A stretch of DNA of 64,000 bases from Canna indica (lineage: Eukaryota > Streptophyta > Magnoliopsida > Zingiberales > Cannaceae). This document shows positions 34,674 to 47,995 of this stretch, piece by piece. Every line of letters begins with the position of its first letter. Within the stretch, counting starts at the first letter, position 1. The translations under genes and the position numbers were made by a program. The notes under the pieces were generated by a model, which ran no database searches, was not told where the DNA came from, and saw nothing but the letters and a program-made list of their open reading frames with translations. The stretch covers positions 12,555,501 through 12,619,500 of the forward strand of contig CP136896.1 in assembly GCA_034359265.1 (NCBI GenBank), given 5' to 3'.

Positions 34674-35718
34674 GAAGAAGGAGGAAGAAGATGGGCATCG
34701 AATACAAACCTGGGGCTGGGGGAGGGAGAGAGCTTCTTCGCAGTTTCCGAGAATGGCCAACGGCAGAATTCAATAAAAGTGGAGAAGGAAAATAATAGAA
34801 AATAGATAACTATTAAGTCCAAAACTAGTAATAAAGCTCGAGAGCTATCTAGTCTTTTGGCCTGACCGCGTGGGTCCTCGTCGCCCCTTTCCCCTCGCTT
34901 CCCCCCTCTTCAATTTCCCACCATTTCGCTCCCAATCTGTCCCAGTTTCCTAATTCGAGCTTTCCGGACTCGTCTCCGATCCAAAGGTTTGACCTTTCAC
35001 TCCCTCCACTCCTCTCCTCCGGTTTCCCCCCTTTATCTTGAGGATCTTTTTGGGGCGTGTTGTCTTGGATGAATTGAGCAAAATTCCTCCCCGACCTCTT
35101 CTTTTTTGGTACGTAAAGTCAATCCCTCGTTTTTTTAAGCTTCTTAGAAGTTGGAAAGTTTGAAACTTTGAAACTTTGTTTCGAATCTGGTTGTTGTATC
35201 TAGATCTGGGATCCACGGGATTGCATTCTTTCAATTTTGCCTCAAGTAGATTGGGAAAAATTAAAGGTCTTTCTCTAACGAGAAAGCTTGGCGTAATTTC
35301 TTCTAATCTACCGTGGATTATAGGCGTGCTCTATAATGGAAATATTGAATAGATTGTCTTATTTTGTTTTTGTGATTTCATTTTGAGGTCGTTATTCCTG
35401 TTTCTATCTTGCTTAACTCCAATAAATATTGTTTTTTTGTCTTTTCAGGATGGATTGATAACTTTTGAGCAGCACAAAGTAGGAATTACTAGGCAAGTTT
35501 TAATCCTTGGACATTTTCTCAGGTAGATTTAAGTATATGTTCCGGATGTGTAAACAGATTCTTCGATGCATGATCCAAATTAGCTAAGATCTTGTTTTGA
35601 ATCATTGCAGACAGTCCAAAGTGAAGATTGGTCTTTTGAATTCACTCCAATTTACATATTGCAGCAAAAAGATTTGATTTGGAGATAACTTACTTTGTCT
35701 TGTGAAAGCTGGTTTTCC
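34674..35718 (+). promoter_or_regulatory. Promoter and spliced 5' UTR region of the SINAT gene
   Basis: A pyrimidine-rich leader (cccctttcccctcgcttcc near 34885) is followed by sequences resembling GT donors (ttggtacgtaaag near 35105) and AG acceptors (ttttcaggatgg near 35445, cattgcagacag near 35605). SINAT genes often have non-coding first exons, so at least one 5' UTR intron is likely. No TATA box is clear. The exact transcription start cannot be given. Confidence 0.5.
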
Positions 35719-38141
35719 ATGGATATCCCAGAATCACATTCAATAGAGAACGAGTTTTCCGCTGGTGGTTTTGAAATTGATTGTGTCTCGTCTTACAAGT
35801 CTTCTGCTGGTTCTGCTGTTAAATCACCCATATCTGCCACCAGTAGCGTGCATGAGCTTCTCGAATGCCCAGTATGCACAAATTCCATGTATCCTCCAAT
35901 ACATCAGGTACCATTTCACTTCTTTTGTTTCTGTTTGATGAATCGTTGTTGGGAAATTCATTGATATCTGTTATTGTTTGATCTCTCAACTTTTCTTTTA
36001 TCTGTTAACATTATAATGATGGAGTATATGCTTCTTTTCATCACGTTTACTTTCAGTATGATTAATCTGATCTTTCTTGGCTGTTTCATCCTAGGAACTA
36101 TGCACTAGATTTTCATATGAAATATAATGTAATGTGAAATGCTATGACATATATCATGAATTACTAAACAGAATACATGCCTGCACCTAAAATGAAGGTC
36201 TTTGAAGACTTCTCCTGAAACATCAATATGATAAAAATATAAAATGACAACAGATAGGAAGGTGACAAGAGAAGTACAGAGTCATGGAAGAAGGGCCCAG
36301 TGTTTGAATTTAGTCAGTCTGAGAAGCTAGGGCATTGGCCTTAAAACTAATCATTGGAATGGTTTCATTTTTATCACCAATGTTTTCTGTCATAACTCAT
36401 AAATGGCTGTCATATTGTAGCAGGATCTCAAGTTATGCTTTTGCTATTACCTTCTTTACGATGACAACAACAGAACTAGTGAATTATTAGTTTGAAAATT
36501 GTTCAAGAGACAGCAATGATGGAATAACATAATTGCCTCATGGATGTCCATAAATAATTAATTGATTATTGCTCGAGACAAATGGCATGTTGTCTCCCAA
36601 TTTTTTTTAGGCCACTATTTTTTATTTGGGACTCCCACAAATTCAACGATTATCATATTGCAAAAAATGCAAAAGATCTTATTTGATGCTTCAGAAAAGA
36701 TCTGATCTTCTCTTTCCTTTTTTTACTTTCCTTCGCAAACTACATCCACAGTCAGTGCTGTCTTGTGCTTCTAGGTGATGCTATCATGAACTTACTTTGT
36801 TATTCATTCCGCTTTTTTCTTACAGTTCTCCTTCATGAAATAGTGAATAACTAGTGGGTGAAAAAAAAGTGAAAAACATATCTTCCTTGATGCATTTTAG
36901 TAGTTCTTTGTTTCAGTTAGTGGGCCTATATTGTGAGTTTTGAGTTGTTGTAACTTTTTAATGTCAATTGTTACCCTTAATCCATATTCTGCATAACCTC
37001 ATAAAAAACCTGACCTTATGTACGTTGTTGTCGGGTTCATAGGAATATAGGTCCTACTTTTCAGTATAATATCTGAGATTCTAGTTTTATTCTATCAAAG
37101 CCTTTCAATTCTTTTGTTTTCTGGGTGCTACTTTGACTTGTTGTCATCAGTGCTTATGGAATTTAAGCCTCATCATCCACTCTTGCAGTGTCCAAATGGT
37201 CACACTCTTTGTTCTAATTGCAAACTAAGAGTACACAACCATTGCCCTACATGTCGCCAAGAATTGGGGAATATTCGATGTCTGGCTCTCGAGAAGGTTG
37301 CAGAGTCACTCGAGCTTCCATGCCGATATCAAAATCTTGGCTGCTCTGAAATACATCCATATTACAGCAAATTGAAACATGAGCAGCTATGCAGGTTCAG
37401 ACCGTACAATTGCCCCTATGCAGGTTCAGAATGCCTGGTTGCTGGTGATATTCCAATGCTTGTTGCACATCTTAAAAATGACCACAAGGTGGATATGCAT
37501 GATGGATGCACATTTAACCACCGATACGTCAAACCAAACCCTCATGAAGTCGAAAACGCTACTTGGATGCTCACTGTAAGTTCTGTTTTTCGAAAATAGC
37601 TGTTGTTGATAATATATTTCCTAATATGTTGAAATAAAAAATTCAATGGAAATAGAAATATCATGATGATCAGCTTCGCTAGATATCAACAGTTTCTTCT
37701 CATGTTTAAAAGTACTTTAATTTGATATTATATAAATATCATCTTGTTGTAGCTTATACAAGTCCATAGAAAATAAAGTTACAAGTATTCCTTATGAGTT
37801 TTTCATGTCTTGTGCCACAGGTTTTCAGTTGTTATGGGCACTATTTCTGCCTTCATTTTGAGGCCTTTCTCCTGGGAATGGCTCCAGTTTACATGGCATT
37901 CTTAAGGTTTCTTGGTGAAGATAGCGAGGCCAGGCAATTCAGTTACAGCTTGGAAGTCGGTGGCAATGGCCGGAAACTTACATGGCAAGGAGTGCCCAGG
38001 AGCATAAGAGATAGTCACCGAAAGGTCCGTGATAGCTATGATGGCTTGATTATCCACCGAAACATGGCTCTGTTCTTCTCCGGTGGCGACCGCCAAGAGC
38101 TGAAGCTCCGAGTGACTGGTCGTATTTGGAAAGAACAGTAA
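35719..38141 (+). CDS. SINAT: SINA-type RING E3 ubiquitin-protein ligase (SINAT family)
   Basis: Exons 35719-35907, 37189-37575 and 37821-38141 join in frame to 298 residues, with GT-AG introns. The N-terminus is Ser-rich. The RING finger has ligands C50, C53, C64, H68, C71, C74, C82 and C85, and the first intron falls between C53 and C64. A SIAH-type zinc finger follows at about 105-175 (LPCRYQNLGC, LCRFRPYNCPY, HLKNDHKVDMHDGC). The substrate-binding domain runs from VFSCYGHYFCLHFEAF to GRIWKEQ. Plant SINATs are cytosolic or nuclear dimeric E3 ligases acting in auxin, stress, autophagy and light pathways. Substrates here are unknown. The ATG at 35719 is chosen because MDIPES is the usual family start. 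Confidence 0.95.
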
Positions 38142-39300
38142 GCCTCAATGCGGCCGACTAATCAGATAAAATATATCAACTTAGTGATTTAGCATGCTTC
38201 TTTGAATGTACTAAAAGGCTTTTATTAGTTATTGCCACCCTGTATGATAATTTTGAAACTGTTCATTCAAAGTAATAGATAGAATGCAAGATCCCCAACC
38301 ATGATCTTGTTTTGCCCCTTCTTTTCCACAATTGGGATGGTTGCAATTTTTTTTGCATGTTTGCGTAGTAAAAGGACTCAGATTATGAAGCTATATATAT
38401 GTATATAATTTTAGGGAAAGGACCGGGATGGAGTAGAAATGGAAGTTATAAGAATATATATATATATATATGAGAGAGAATTGGAAAAAACTTTTATTAG
38501 AGATTAAAATTGATAAAAAGAAATTAATACTATATTGGAAGTCTAAAATGGTCACTTAATATGAAATTTTAAAAAAAATTTAAAAAGTCACTTATTGTGA
38601 AATTAATACTATATATCAATTACTCTTCGTACAATCACTCTTTTTAAACTAAGTGACTGGTTGGTTGGAATATTTTGATTGTGAATTGGTGTGATATTCA
38701 GTATGGAATTTGTCATAAACCGGATGAGACAGTTAAAATTAGTCCAACTTGATCAAAAGCAAAGCCCATTGAATTAGTCAATATAAATTCAGTTGAGTCA
38801 TATTTTTATAATTTCTCAAATTTTATCATTTTTATTTATTTAAACAAGTTAAATTAATTGGACGAGTCAAATCTTTGAATCCATGAACCCAATAGATTTA
38901 AAATTCATTTCAAGTCGAGTTCACCACCTTACTAGTCACATTATGATTGTTTTTAAAGATCCTATCATTTTGTCTCTGCCAAATGAACCAAGACTAACAT
39001 CGCTTGCTCCAATTATAGGAGTTCAGCTCAACTCCACTACATTGATTCAGTTCAATTCATTGTAATTGAGCGACTCTAAGTTTTGTTAAACCAAATCAAG
39101 GTTTATTCATATGGTGGCCAGATGAAACTCAAAATAACCAAGGAACTAAGTAGGACAAAGGATTCTCTTTGGATGGATTTTTTTAAGGAGTTTCCAGGGC
39201 ATCTTGAAGAGAGGATTAATTTGGCTTTAAATCTTTGAAGCATTTGAGGTGTCCTCTTAGACTTTAGGAGGGATGGTTGTAGGAATGGGCAGGTGATAGA
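38142..39300. other. SINAT 3' flank and AT-rich spacer
   Basis: Probably a 3' UTR to about 38280, then AT-rich DNA with a (TA)n run at 38453-38471. No gene is seen. Confidence 0.5.
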
Positions 39301-39830
39301 GAGATGAACGGTTTAACGGGAGGGAGGAGCTGTGAATGGAGAGAGTATGAGAGAGAAGGAGAAGAGGAGAACCTGCATACGAAAGAGGAGCCAACACGCG
39401 TGTTTGCCGGTGGAGCTCGTCGTCGCTAGAATCACAGAATCGAGGTTGGTGATCTCATCCCTTTGCTTTGTTTTCGTTGTTATCTCCGATGACGAGGGGG
39501 AGGGACGGCTGCGGAACTGCAACTCTCAAGGGTTGACCGAGTGCGAAAATTGCACGCTGCAGTCGGCCGGCTGGAGGGCAGCCACGCTGCAGGCGGCCGT
39601 GCCACACGTTGGCTGCGCTAGGTGGTGGCCCTCCCGCCGGCCACCATTCGACTACCGGCGGGTTGGACCAGCCCTGGAGTCCGAAGAGAGGGCGGAGATG
39701 CCAGCGGGTTGGTCGTCAACGGCTTTGGGAGCCCCCCGGCATGGGTTCGGGGCGGAACAAAGGAGGCAGGCGTCGAGCTCGGGCACAGAGATGAGGGAGA
39801 CGAATTTTTTAGATTTTAGAAATTAATTAA
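39301..39830. other. GC-rich island of unknown origin
   Basis: Rich in ctgcagtcggccgg-type sequence (about 39490-39790) within AT-rich surroundings. Overlapping plus-strand open frames (39332-39826, 39609-39794, 39622-39819) show no domain I know. It could be a captured gene piece or part of a repeat. Confidence 0.35.
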
Positions 39831-40850
39831 TAATTAGGAGAGTTGTATCGTTGAATATGGTTTGTTTATTATGAATTGTGTATTATTTGTGAAATTGGCT
39901 TTTTGAATTTGAATTTGAAATGAAATTATTTGAGGATACTTAGAGACATCGGTTCAAGTTGAGGTGAACATCAAAGTTATAGATTTTTGCGTGCAAAACA
40001 AGATGGTGAGGTTGGTTTCTGTAGAAAATATATTGTTAGGATGTCATTTTTGTAAGATTAATTGTTGAGGTGATTAAATAATATTAATTTATTAGATTGA
40101 GAAATTATTTGACTTTAGTTAATTAATTAGTGTGAAATAATTGTAGTTGGAGGGTGGGTTGTGCCTGTGAATCAGTTGTTCCTTGTCTGTTGTTGATTTA
40201 TCGTCAGAGATAAATGACGAAAATAGTCTTGCTTCTGGTGTTTGTTGTGCTTCTTAAAATTTATTGAATTCATGTTGCACATTATTGTTGATCATGTCAT
40301 GTAGATAAATTGCATGTGTTAAACTTTATTGTCATTTATTCTTGATCATGGTATGTCATGCTAATCCTATGAAGATAATAGCATCATGTTGTTATATATG
40401 ATGGTGTTTCCTTGTTGAGCATGTTGTTATCAATTGACCATGTCATTATCTACTGAGTTGTTGCAATATTGTTGATCATGGTGATATTATTTCTTTATCA
40501 TGTTGATCATGGTGATATCACAATATTGTCCTCTTTTTGTTGAGTTGCATGGTTTATTGTTGACCTTGAGGCTACAGTCTTGGAGAGGACTTCGGTCCAG
40601 GACCATTTTATTGTGGTACTCTCCAGACATGAATGAGGGTGGATATTGACCGGTCTTACTTTGGGCACTATAACCTAAAATATTAAACAAAATACAAAAG
40701 TTGACATGAATGAGGGTGGATATTTTAGAGTTTATTTTTTAAAAATAAAAATAAAAATAAAATATTATTTTATATTATTTAATATAATTTGATATAATTT
40801 TTTATATTTTTTAAATAAAAAATATTATTTTAATCCATATCAGAGCGTCA
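39831..40850. other. Repeat-like AT-rich spacer
   Basis: Recurring gatcatggt / gttgatcatg phrases (40285-40510) suggest an old LTR or simple duplication. No ORF or terminal signature is clear. Confidence 0.35.
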
Positions 40851-41006
40851 CATCATCGTGTGCCTTAACGGTGCTGCTGGCGGAGAGTTGACGGAATAAT
40901 GTAATTGAGACAAATGTCAAAGTTCGGAATACAATTTGATAATATTTTGGAATTGGCCACAAATGAGACAAAGTGCATAGTTCATGATATATTTAAGTAA
41001 TTACCC
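40851..41006. mobile_element. Single TIR end related to the Pack-MULE family
   Basis: The last 45 bases (gagacaaagtgcatagttcatgat, tatatttaagtaattaccc) closely match the right TIR at 11240-11292. The preceding 100 bases match more loosely (gacggaat, gtcaaagttc). No opposite end was found nearby, so this is a truncated or solo end. Confidence 0.6.
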
Positions 41007-41312
41007 TTTTTTTAAACTCTAAAATGCCCTTGATAATTTCAATAATTTGAGTTTAATATTTGTACTAATTGAAGTATGACTATCAAGGTTCATCACCATA
41101 ACCTAATAGTAAGATCACGATCCAACACAAACCCGACGCACATGATCGAACGCTTTAAAAACGATTAGCTTGTTATGTACTAATCTAATTAACAACAAAA
41201 TGAAGGCCGTAGAGGTTGTCAAATGAGTTGTGAAACTTGACAAATAAATAAATAAATAAGTGAAGTTACGGAGCTCACCAAATAGACTATTGAACTCACC
41301 AAAGGGTTGTAG
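41007..41312. other. Unassigned spacer, possibly part of an old Copia LTR
   Basis: No gene. It may be LTR sequence of the gag relic at 43103, cut off by the solo LTR that follows. Confidence 0.35.
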
Positions 41313-41317
41313 AATAC

Positions 41318-42985
41318 TGTTGGTGAAATGGCCACACTAGGGGGGTGAATAGTATGTTATCTAAATATTTTTGTCTAATTCCGATTTTAAACGTTTTCTT
41401 AAATTACTTAGGCAATTTACAATTCAACGACTAAATGCGGAAGCGACTAATGAAGATAAACAATGCGATACACAAAGAGAACAATGCTAATACAATTATT
41501 TATAGTGGTTCGGCCCCAATGCCTACTCCACTACCTAAGCACACTGCTTAGAATTTTCAAACTAGTTTTACTAGATTAATAAGTTTCCTTACAATGAGGA
41601 CTTTACACCGGAAAGTCTCCACTCTCAAACTGAAGGCACTTTCACACCCGGAAGTATCTCACATTCCCACCTCAACCGTAAGGACAACTCAACTAATCCT
41701 AGCAAACTATGTTTACACCGGTGAATTTAAACCTCAAACACCAAGGCTACCATCCAATTTCAATACTTACACTCTAGGTCTTACTCTAAGTCAAATACAA
41801 AGAAATAAACAAAAAAATACAACACTAAATATAGCAATAAATCAAACAATAAAATACTTAGCTCCACAACAAACTCCCTAGTCCTCTTGATGCCTCAAGG
41901 TGATGAATCGATGAAGCTTTGAATGCTATATCAAGGAATGAGATATCAAACTAGGGTTTCTTCAAGTAATAGCTCAATGAAAGCTTGGAAATGATCAAGG
42001 ATGGCTCAATGAAGTGTAGGAGTGATCAAAAGTATCAAAGGAAGGCTGGGGCATAAGTATTTATAGAGCCATGAAGGAGGCTCGGGTGAAACACTACACA
42101 ACGGCTCGAAAACTAGTTATTTTCCGCCTTCTGATCGATCGTCGGTCGATCGACCGAGCGACCGCCGAACGACCGAAGGCATACTGTCGCTTTCCGACAT
42201 ACTTCGGTCGACCGTTCCGTCGACCGACTTGCCTACTGCTAATTTTTGGCAGCATTCAATCGACCGACTGGTCGACCGAAACTAGGCAGACTGCTTTGTT
42301 TGGCTGAGTTTTCTGCTTGTTTGCTCGTTTCTGGGTTCCGTCTTCACTGAGTCTACTTATATAATATTTACTAACTTCAAGTTAATAACTTTAAAACATA
42401 AATGTTATATAAGGATTACCCCCATTTGGATTCAATAAAAATATCTAAAAAATCAAAATCCTTAAGAATCAAAATCTAACTTTTGGGATCTAGTACAAAT
42501 TTTCGAGAAACAAAAATTTTATAATCTCCCAAGTCAAATATGAGTATGTTAAAGGCTTCCAAAAATTCTTTTAAAATACCTCATTATCTAGTTTTTACCT
42601 AAGAAATAATTACCAGCACTTTTGGTGCCAACAAAATATATAGGTCATATAGCCCTCCAATGAGCTCCCTGGGCTTAGTGAATTTCATGGCAGTTTTCGA
42701 GTTTTCATGTTTTGGAGTTCAGGTTTGATTTTTGAGTTCTTTGCATCATAAAAGAGGATTACAACACATGCTAGACACCCTAAACCTAAACTCTAACTTC
42801 TCGAAGAATCCCGAGCGACAACGAGTGTCCTTGCTGATCTCTTCGATTTCTCTGAATTTTTTGATCGGGGATGTCGTGCGCTAACCGACTTGGAACCTGA
42901 AAGTATTTCTCAATGAAATATTAGTTCTATGTTTGTTATCATCAAAACCAAGATTAAGACCAAGGTTGAAAACCTTAGACCAACA
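41318..42985 (-). mobile_element. Solo LTR in reverse orientation, 1668 bp
   Basis: It runs from TGTTGGTGAAATGG to gaccaaca, with the perfect 5-bp duplication aatac at 41313-41317 and 42986-42990. Read on the minus strand it matches the solo LTR at 18791-20640, including the reversed TATA box (42058-42065) and the palindrome cluster (about 42128-42285). No internal sequence adjoins it. It interrupts an older Copia LTR. Confidence 0.9.
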
Positions 42986-43102
42986 AATACTTGTACTCAT
43001 TTACTCTACAATTCAAATATATAGTTGTCAACTGTCAGTAATAGTTTTTCTGATAGCTTATTTCCACTATCTATCTATCTATCTTGATCTCAGAACAGGA
43101 CA

Positions 43103-44280
43103 TGGTATCAGAGCCATGGCGATCTGAGGATGATTGTTGATACTCATTTTATTCATTAGAGGAGCCATTCTTGGTACCACTCGCTTCGATTGATTCCCAA
43201 TTGGAATCAGTATTGAAGGTGTGCGATTCCATTGACAATCTACATTGGGGATCAAATTTGGTGAAAGATAGAGTGATTTTTTGAAAAGATAAAGCGATTT
43301 TTCTTTTGTTCGATAAAAAACAAGGAATAGAAGAAGCTTATCGTCGGCATCATCGTATTCTGTCGAATTGGTTGTTGGCGACACTTCCAGAACAGCTAGC
43401 AGAAGTCAAACTCATCACCTGCAATGGAGAACGAACCAATTGGAGCTCAAGGAGTCGTAGATGCAACTTAAGCAGCAAGTAGATTGCAGAACACTGAAGA
43501 TTCTTTAGTATTGCAAGGATCGAATAATCCAAGTATGATTCTTGTTACTGTACCTTTAACTAATTGCAATTTCTTGATCTAGAGTAGATTTGTTAAACAA
43601 GCCCTAGCTGCAAAGAACAAACTAGAGTAAATAAATGGGAATATACAAGAATTAGATAAAGAGGATTACAATTATGATAAATGGAAGAGAGTAGAAAATG
43701 GTATGTTCATGGATTATAAATTCGATGTCAAAAGATATAGCATAAACTTTTATTTACACATCTTCAGCTCGAAAACTATGGTTAGACCTTGAAGAACAGT
43801 TTGGAATAAGTAATGGGCCACAAATATATCAAATACAGAGAAAGATAGCTTCAACGAAACAGGGTAATACTTTGGTAATAACATATTATAATCAACTAAG
43901 AAGTTATGGGAAGAATTGAATGTCCTACAACCTTTTGCCTCATTGCACTTGCGGTACTTCCATCAGTACGGTGAATATTAGTTCACAAAATAAGTTGATG
44001 CATTTTTTTATGGGTTTAAATAGTTCGTGTTACAATATCAAGAACCAAATATTGCTTCTTGATCTTTTTCCTTCGGTTAGTAAGGCTTATTCCATCATTT
44101 TAAGTATTGAAAGGCAGAGATCGGTATTATTTGAACTTTGCTGAGAATTCTGAAAATAATGTTATGTTCATCAAAGGGACCAAGAACACACAAGTAAAAG
44201 GAAATTTTAATAAGAAAAGAGATAACACTTCCCAGCCGAACGTTTGTAATGTTGAGGCCAAAATGACTAGCGACACTAGA
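43103..44280 (+). pseudogene. Second Copia element relic: primer site and gag
   Basis: tggtatcagagcca at 43103-43116 is a primer-binding site directly after a probable LTR end that contains a (TATC)n run at about 43068-43085. Broken gag frames follow: SLVLQGSNNPSMILVTVPL, DYNYDKWKRVENGM, and MHFFMGLNSSCYNIKNQILL then LLDLFPSVSKAYS. This is the Retrotran_gag_3/UBN2 type. Stops and frameshifts are frequent. Near 44280 the sequence changes abruptly to LINE-like DNA and no pol follows. Confidence 0.7.
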
Positions 44281-47200
44281 CAATTCTTAAACTCAAGCAT
44301 CAATTTCTCAACTTATGTTGACAAGAACAACATATACCTACTAGCTTTTGATCTTTTTCCGCTACAACAAGCTTCCAGGGAGGATCGCTTATGTTGGAAA
44401 TGGACCACCTAGGGTAATTTCTCTACTAGAGGTATTTACCAACTACTAACGTTTAGAGGTATCACGAACCATCTCTACACACTCCTATGGCAGCGACAAC
44501 TCCCCCCTAAGACCTGTACTTTTGGTTGACTATGGGTGAGGAAGAGATTGTTCACTAAGGTTAGGCTCGTCAGATAGAATGTCATAGATAATGATTATTG
44601 TCTACTTTGTGAAAGTGATAGAGAGTCACATCACCACCTTTTCCATGCATGCTCTTACACCTTGACGGCCTGAAAATCTTTTCTTTCACACACAAATAAC
44701 AACTTTTTTACTATCGATAGATTACATTGGGAAAAGGACCGAAAGAAATGTGGATTGTATACTTGTCCTAATTTGGGGATGGTTCATATGGCTTGAATGC
44801 AACTCTCGGGCATTCATGAACAACTCAACCTCACTCGTAACAGCAATCTCGGCTGCAACTTTGTAATGAAAAAGGAATTCAAAAACAAAGGATCTGAGCT
44901 CAAAGAGTTTGATATTCTCAAGCTCAGAGCATTTTATTTATTTTGAGGAAAAATACGAACTCTCGGATTGGATCTGAGAGCCTGCAGAATGATAGAAAGG
45001 TTCGCAGAAAAAATGGAATGATTCAAAATTACAACTTACATCTCAGCTACTTATACATTTGTAGCTGAGAACATTATTTAACTACCAAATGCAAAAATAT
45101 TAAAAGATCCCTGGTAGTTGAAATAGTTGTTTATTTATGCAAGGCTATTTAAGTAACCTCCTGACCTAGTTTGCTCATCATCTTATCATGCTGCTTCTTT
45201 GGAAGAGACTTTGTAAGAATGTCAGCTGGTTGCTCTTTGCCCGATATGTAAACTAGTTTAACTGTCCCTTTTAGATACTTTTCTCTAGTAAAATAACAAT
45301 CAATTTCAAGGTGTTTCGTTCTTTCATGAAACACAAGATTAGCAGTTATATGAAGTGCACTTCTATTGTCACAATAGATTGGAGCTGACAGTTCTACATC
45401 AAAGTTGATTTCAGCCAAAAGTTTAATAAACCATGTAATTTCTACCGTCAAACTTGACCAATGCCCAAAGCTGGGTTGTTTCTTACAATTCCAACTCACC
45501 AAACATGATCCAATCTGTACTAGATAACCTGAAATTGACTTTCTTGACATTACATAGCTGCCCCAGTCAGCATTAGAGTATCCAAATAAGGTTGAAGTAG
45601 CTTATGCTGGATAGAACAGACCCATACCTGGAGCTTCTTTCAGAGATTTCAGTATTCGAGTAGCAACCTTATAATGGCCTTGTAACATCTATGTAAGTAG
45701 ATTTCCTATTAAACTCTTGTACAATGAATCATTTTCAAATAAAGGATCCAATTCTGAAATTTCATTATCTAACTTATTGTTTGCTAACATTGGTGTGTCT
45801 TTGGGTTTACACTCCCTCAACTTCATGTTAGTAAGTAAATCTGGTTCTTCAAAGCTTTCATTTCATCCTGATCAGTACCAGTTAATATTATTTCATCCAC
45901 ATACACTAGGATGATTACCAATTTACTTCCACTTCCTTTAATAAACATGCAAGGATTAGCTGAACTCTGTTTAAAATCAATTGCGAGGATACTTGTAGAT
46001 AATTTTTCAAACCATTGCCTACCAACTTGCTTTAAACCATATAACGATTTTTTAACTTACAAACTCTAGTATCCTTCTCATCTCCATAACCTGGTGGCCT
46101 TAACATATAAACTTCTTCATTAAGGTCCTCATGCAGATATGCATTATTTATATCAAGTTGTTATAAAGACCAATTTCTTGAGGCTACAATGGCAATAAGT
46201 GTTCTCATTGTTGTCTTTTTTGACATTGGTGCAAATGTTTCCAAATAATCTACACCTTCTATTTGAGTAAACCTTTTGCCACTACCCTGGATTTGAATGT
46301 ATCAATACTTTCATCTGTATTGTATTTGATTTGAAAGACCCATTTGCTTCCTATAGCTTTCTTTTCAGATGACAGCTCACAAAGTTCCCAAGTTTTGTTT
46401 TCTTCTAAAGCCTTTTAACTCAGTTTGCATTGAATTTATCCAATCTTGGTTCTGAATAGCTTCACTATAGTTCTAGCACAATGTTGGTTGTCTAGGTAAG
46501 TAAGAAAACTTTTGTGGGTGTTGGGTATGTCATTCAGGTTTATATAATTTTGAAATGGATAAGGAGATGTTCTGTTTTCAAATTTGGTTTCTGGTTTGGT
46601 AACTTTTGATCTACAACAATAGTCCTAGAGCCTCAAAGGTTTTCAGGTCACTCTTTGACTTTTTCTAATTGGAGCATGTTCAATTTGAGGTGGTGATTTA
46701 ACTTCAACTTCACTCTTCAGTTGGACGATGTACACTATTGTGACTTGTTTCTGTACCCTCACTTGTGACTTCAGTGGATGATTTACTCAAGTGTTGGTGG
46801 GACTGATGAGGATGTTATCTGAAGAGGAAGAAGAGTGATTTGAAACAGGTATTGGGAAAATAGTTTTTTGAGGTGATGAAGTGTTGAAAGGATATATATG
46901 CTCAACAAAAGTTACATTTTTGGATATGGAATGAGTTTTTACATTGTACACCTTGTAACCTTTCTTGCCATAAGGATAACATATGAAAACAGATTCACTA
47001 GCTCTTGGCTCAAACTTGGTCCTTTCTTCCTTGAGAGTATTTGCATAACACAAATATATGAATGATCTCAAATGAGATATATTGGTTTTTTCTTATACAT
47101 CTTCTCATAAGGACTCGGGTTGTCAATAGAGGAATTGGGTATTCTATTAATGAGATTAGTTGCTATTATAAGGCAATCTTTCCAAAAACTTAAAGGTAAC

Positions 47201-47353
47201 TAGGATTGGAATTTAAGACTTCTGGCTACATCTAGTAGTTGTCTGTGTTTTCTCTCTACCAAAGCATTTTGTTGTGAAGTTTCTACACGTGTGTTTTGGT
47301 GAACTATACTCTCATTTGCTAGAAAGGTAGTCAAGGTATTATTGTAAAACTCA

Positions 47354-47809
47354 CACTGCTAAAAAAATGGCTTTTTGCGACGGCCTATTTGTGACGGCAC
47401 AGGATGCGGTCGCAGATGCGACGGGTCTGCGATCGCCGTCCATTGGAGTCGCGGACTGGCTAGAGTGCGACGACATTGCGACCACCTTGAGTGTCGTCGC
47501 AAAATAGCGACGACACTGCGATCGCCTAGACTGTCATCGCAACATGGCAACGGTTTGGCGACCATTTGCGATCGTCACGTTGCGACCGCTTATTTGCGAC
47601 CGTTAGGGCCGTCGTAAAATGTTATTAAATTCCCCGTCCAATCTTTTTTTTTCACTTCCCCTCCTCGATCTCTGCCGCCGCACGCCGCACACCGACCATC
47701 GCTCGCTATTCGTTGGCCACCGCCCGCTGCTTGCTGTCCGCCGCCTGCTGCTCGTCGCCCGCCGCAAGCAGGCCACCCGTCGAACACGTTCAATCTGTGT
47801 CGCCGGTAT

Positions 47810-47845
<36 letters not shown>

Positions 47846-47995
47846 CAAAACCCTAGTCGACGACTAGGGTTTTGTTCAAAACCCTAGCCGACGGCTAGGT
47901 CATTCTTATATGATATCAGGTTTTGTCCGAGAAATCATGCTACATATATTTAGATTTTGTCGACGGCTACGGTTTTGTCGTAGCATATATTTAGA
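47354..47995. mobile_element. CACTA-type fragment inserted in Copia integrase
   Basis: The left end cactgctaaaaaaatgg is followed by an array of tgcgaccg / gcgacgac motifs to about 47620, then a GC-rich stretch with a (TC)n run (47814-47842), as in CACTA 5' regions. Copia integrase stops at 47353 and resumes at about 47996, with tca on both sides (47351-47353 and 47996-47998). The matching right CACTA end is not seen, so it is internally or terminally deleted. Confidence 0.7.

Noticed and set aside
39332..39826. Open frame of 164 codons in the GC-rich island
   Set aside because: Three overlapping plus-strand frames are open here because of GC content. None has a recognisable domain or splice context.
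47603..47867. Open frames in the CACTA fragment GC-rich part
   Set aside because: They run through the (TC)n and CG-rich stretch. There is no domain.
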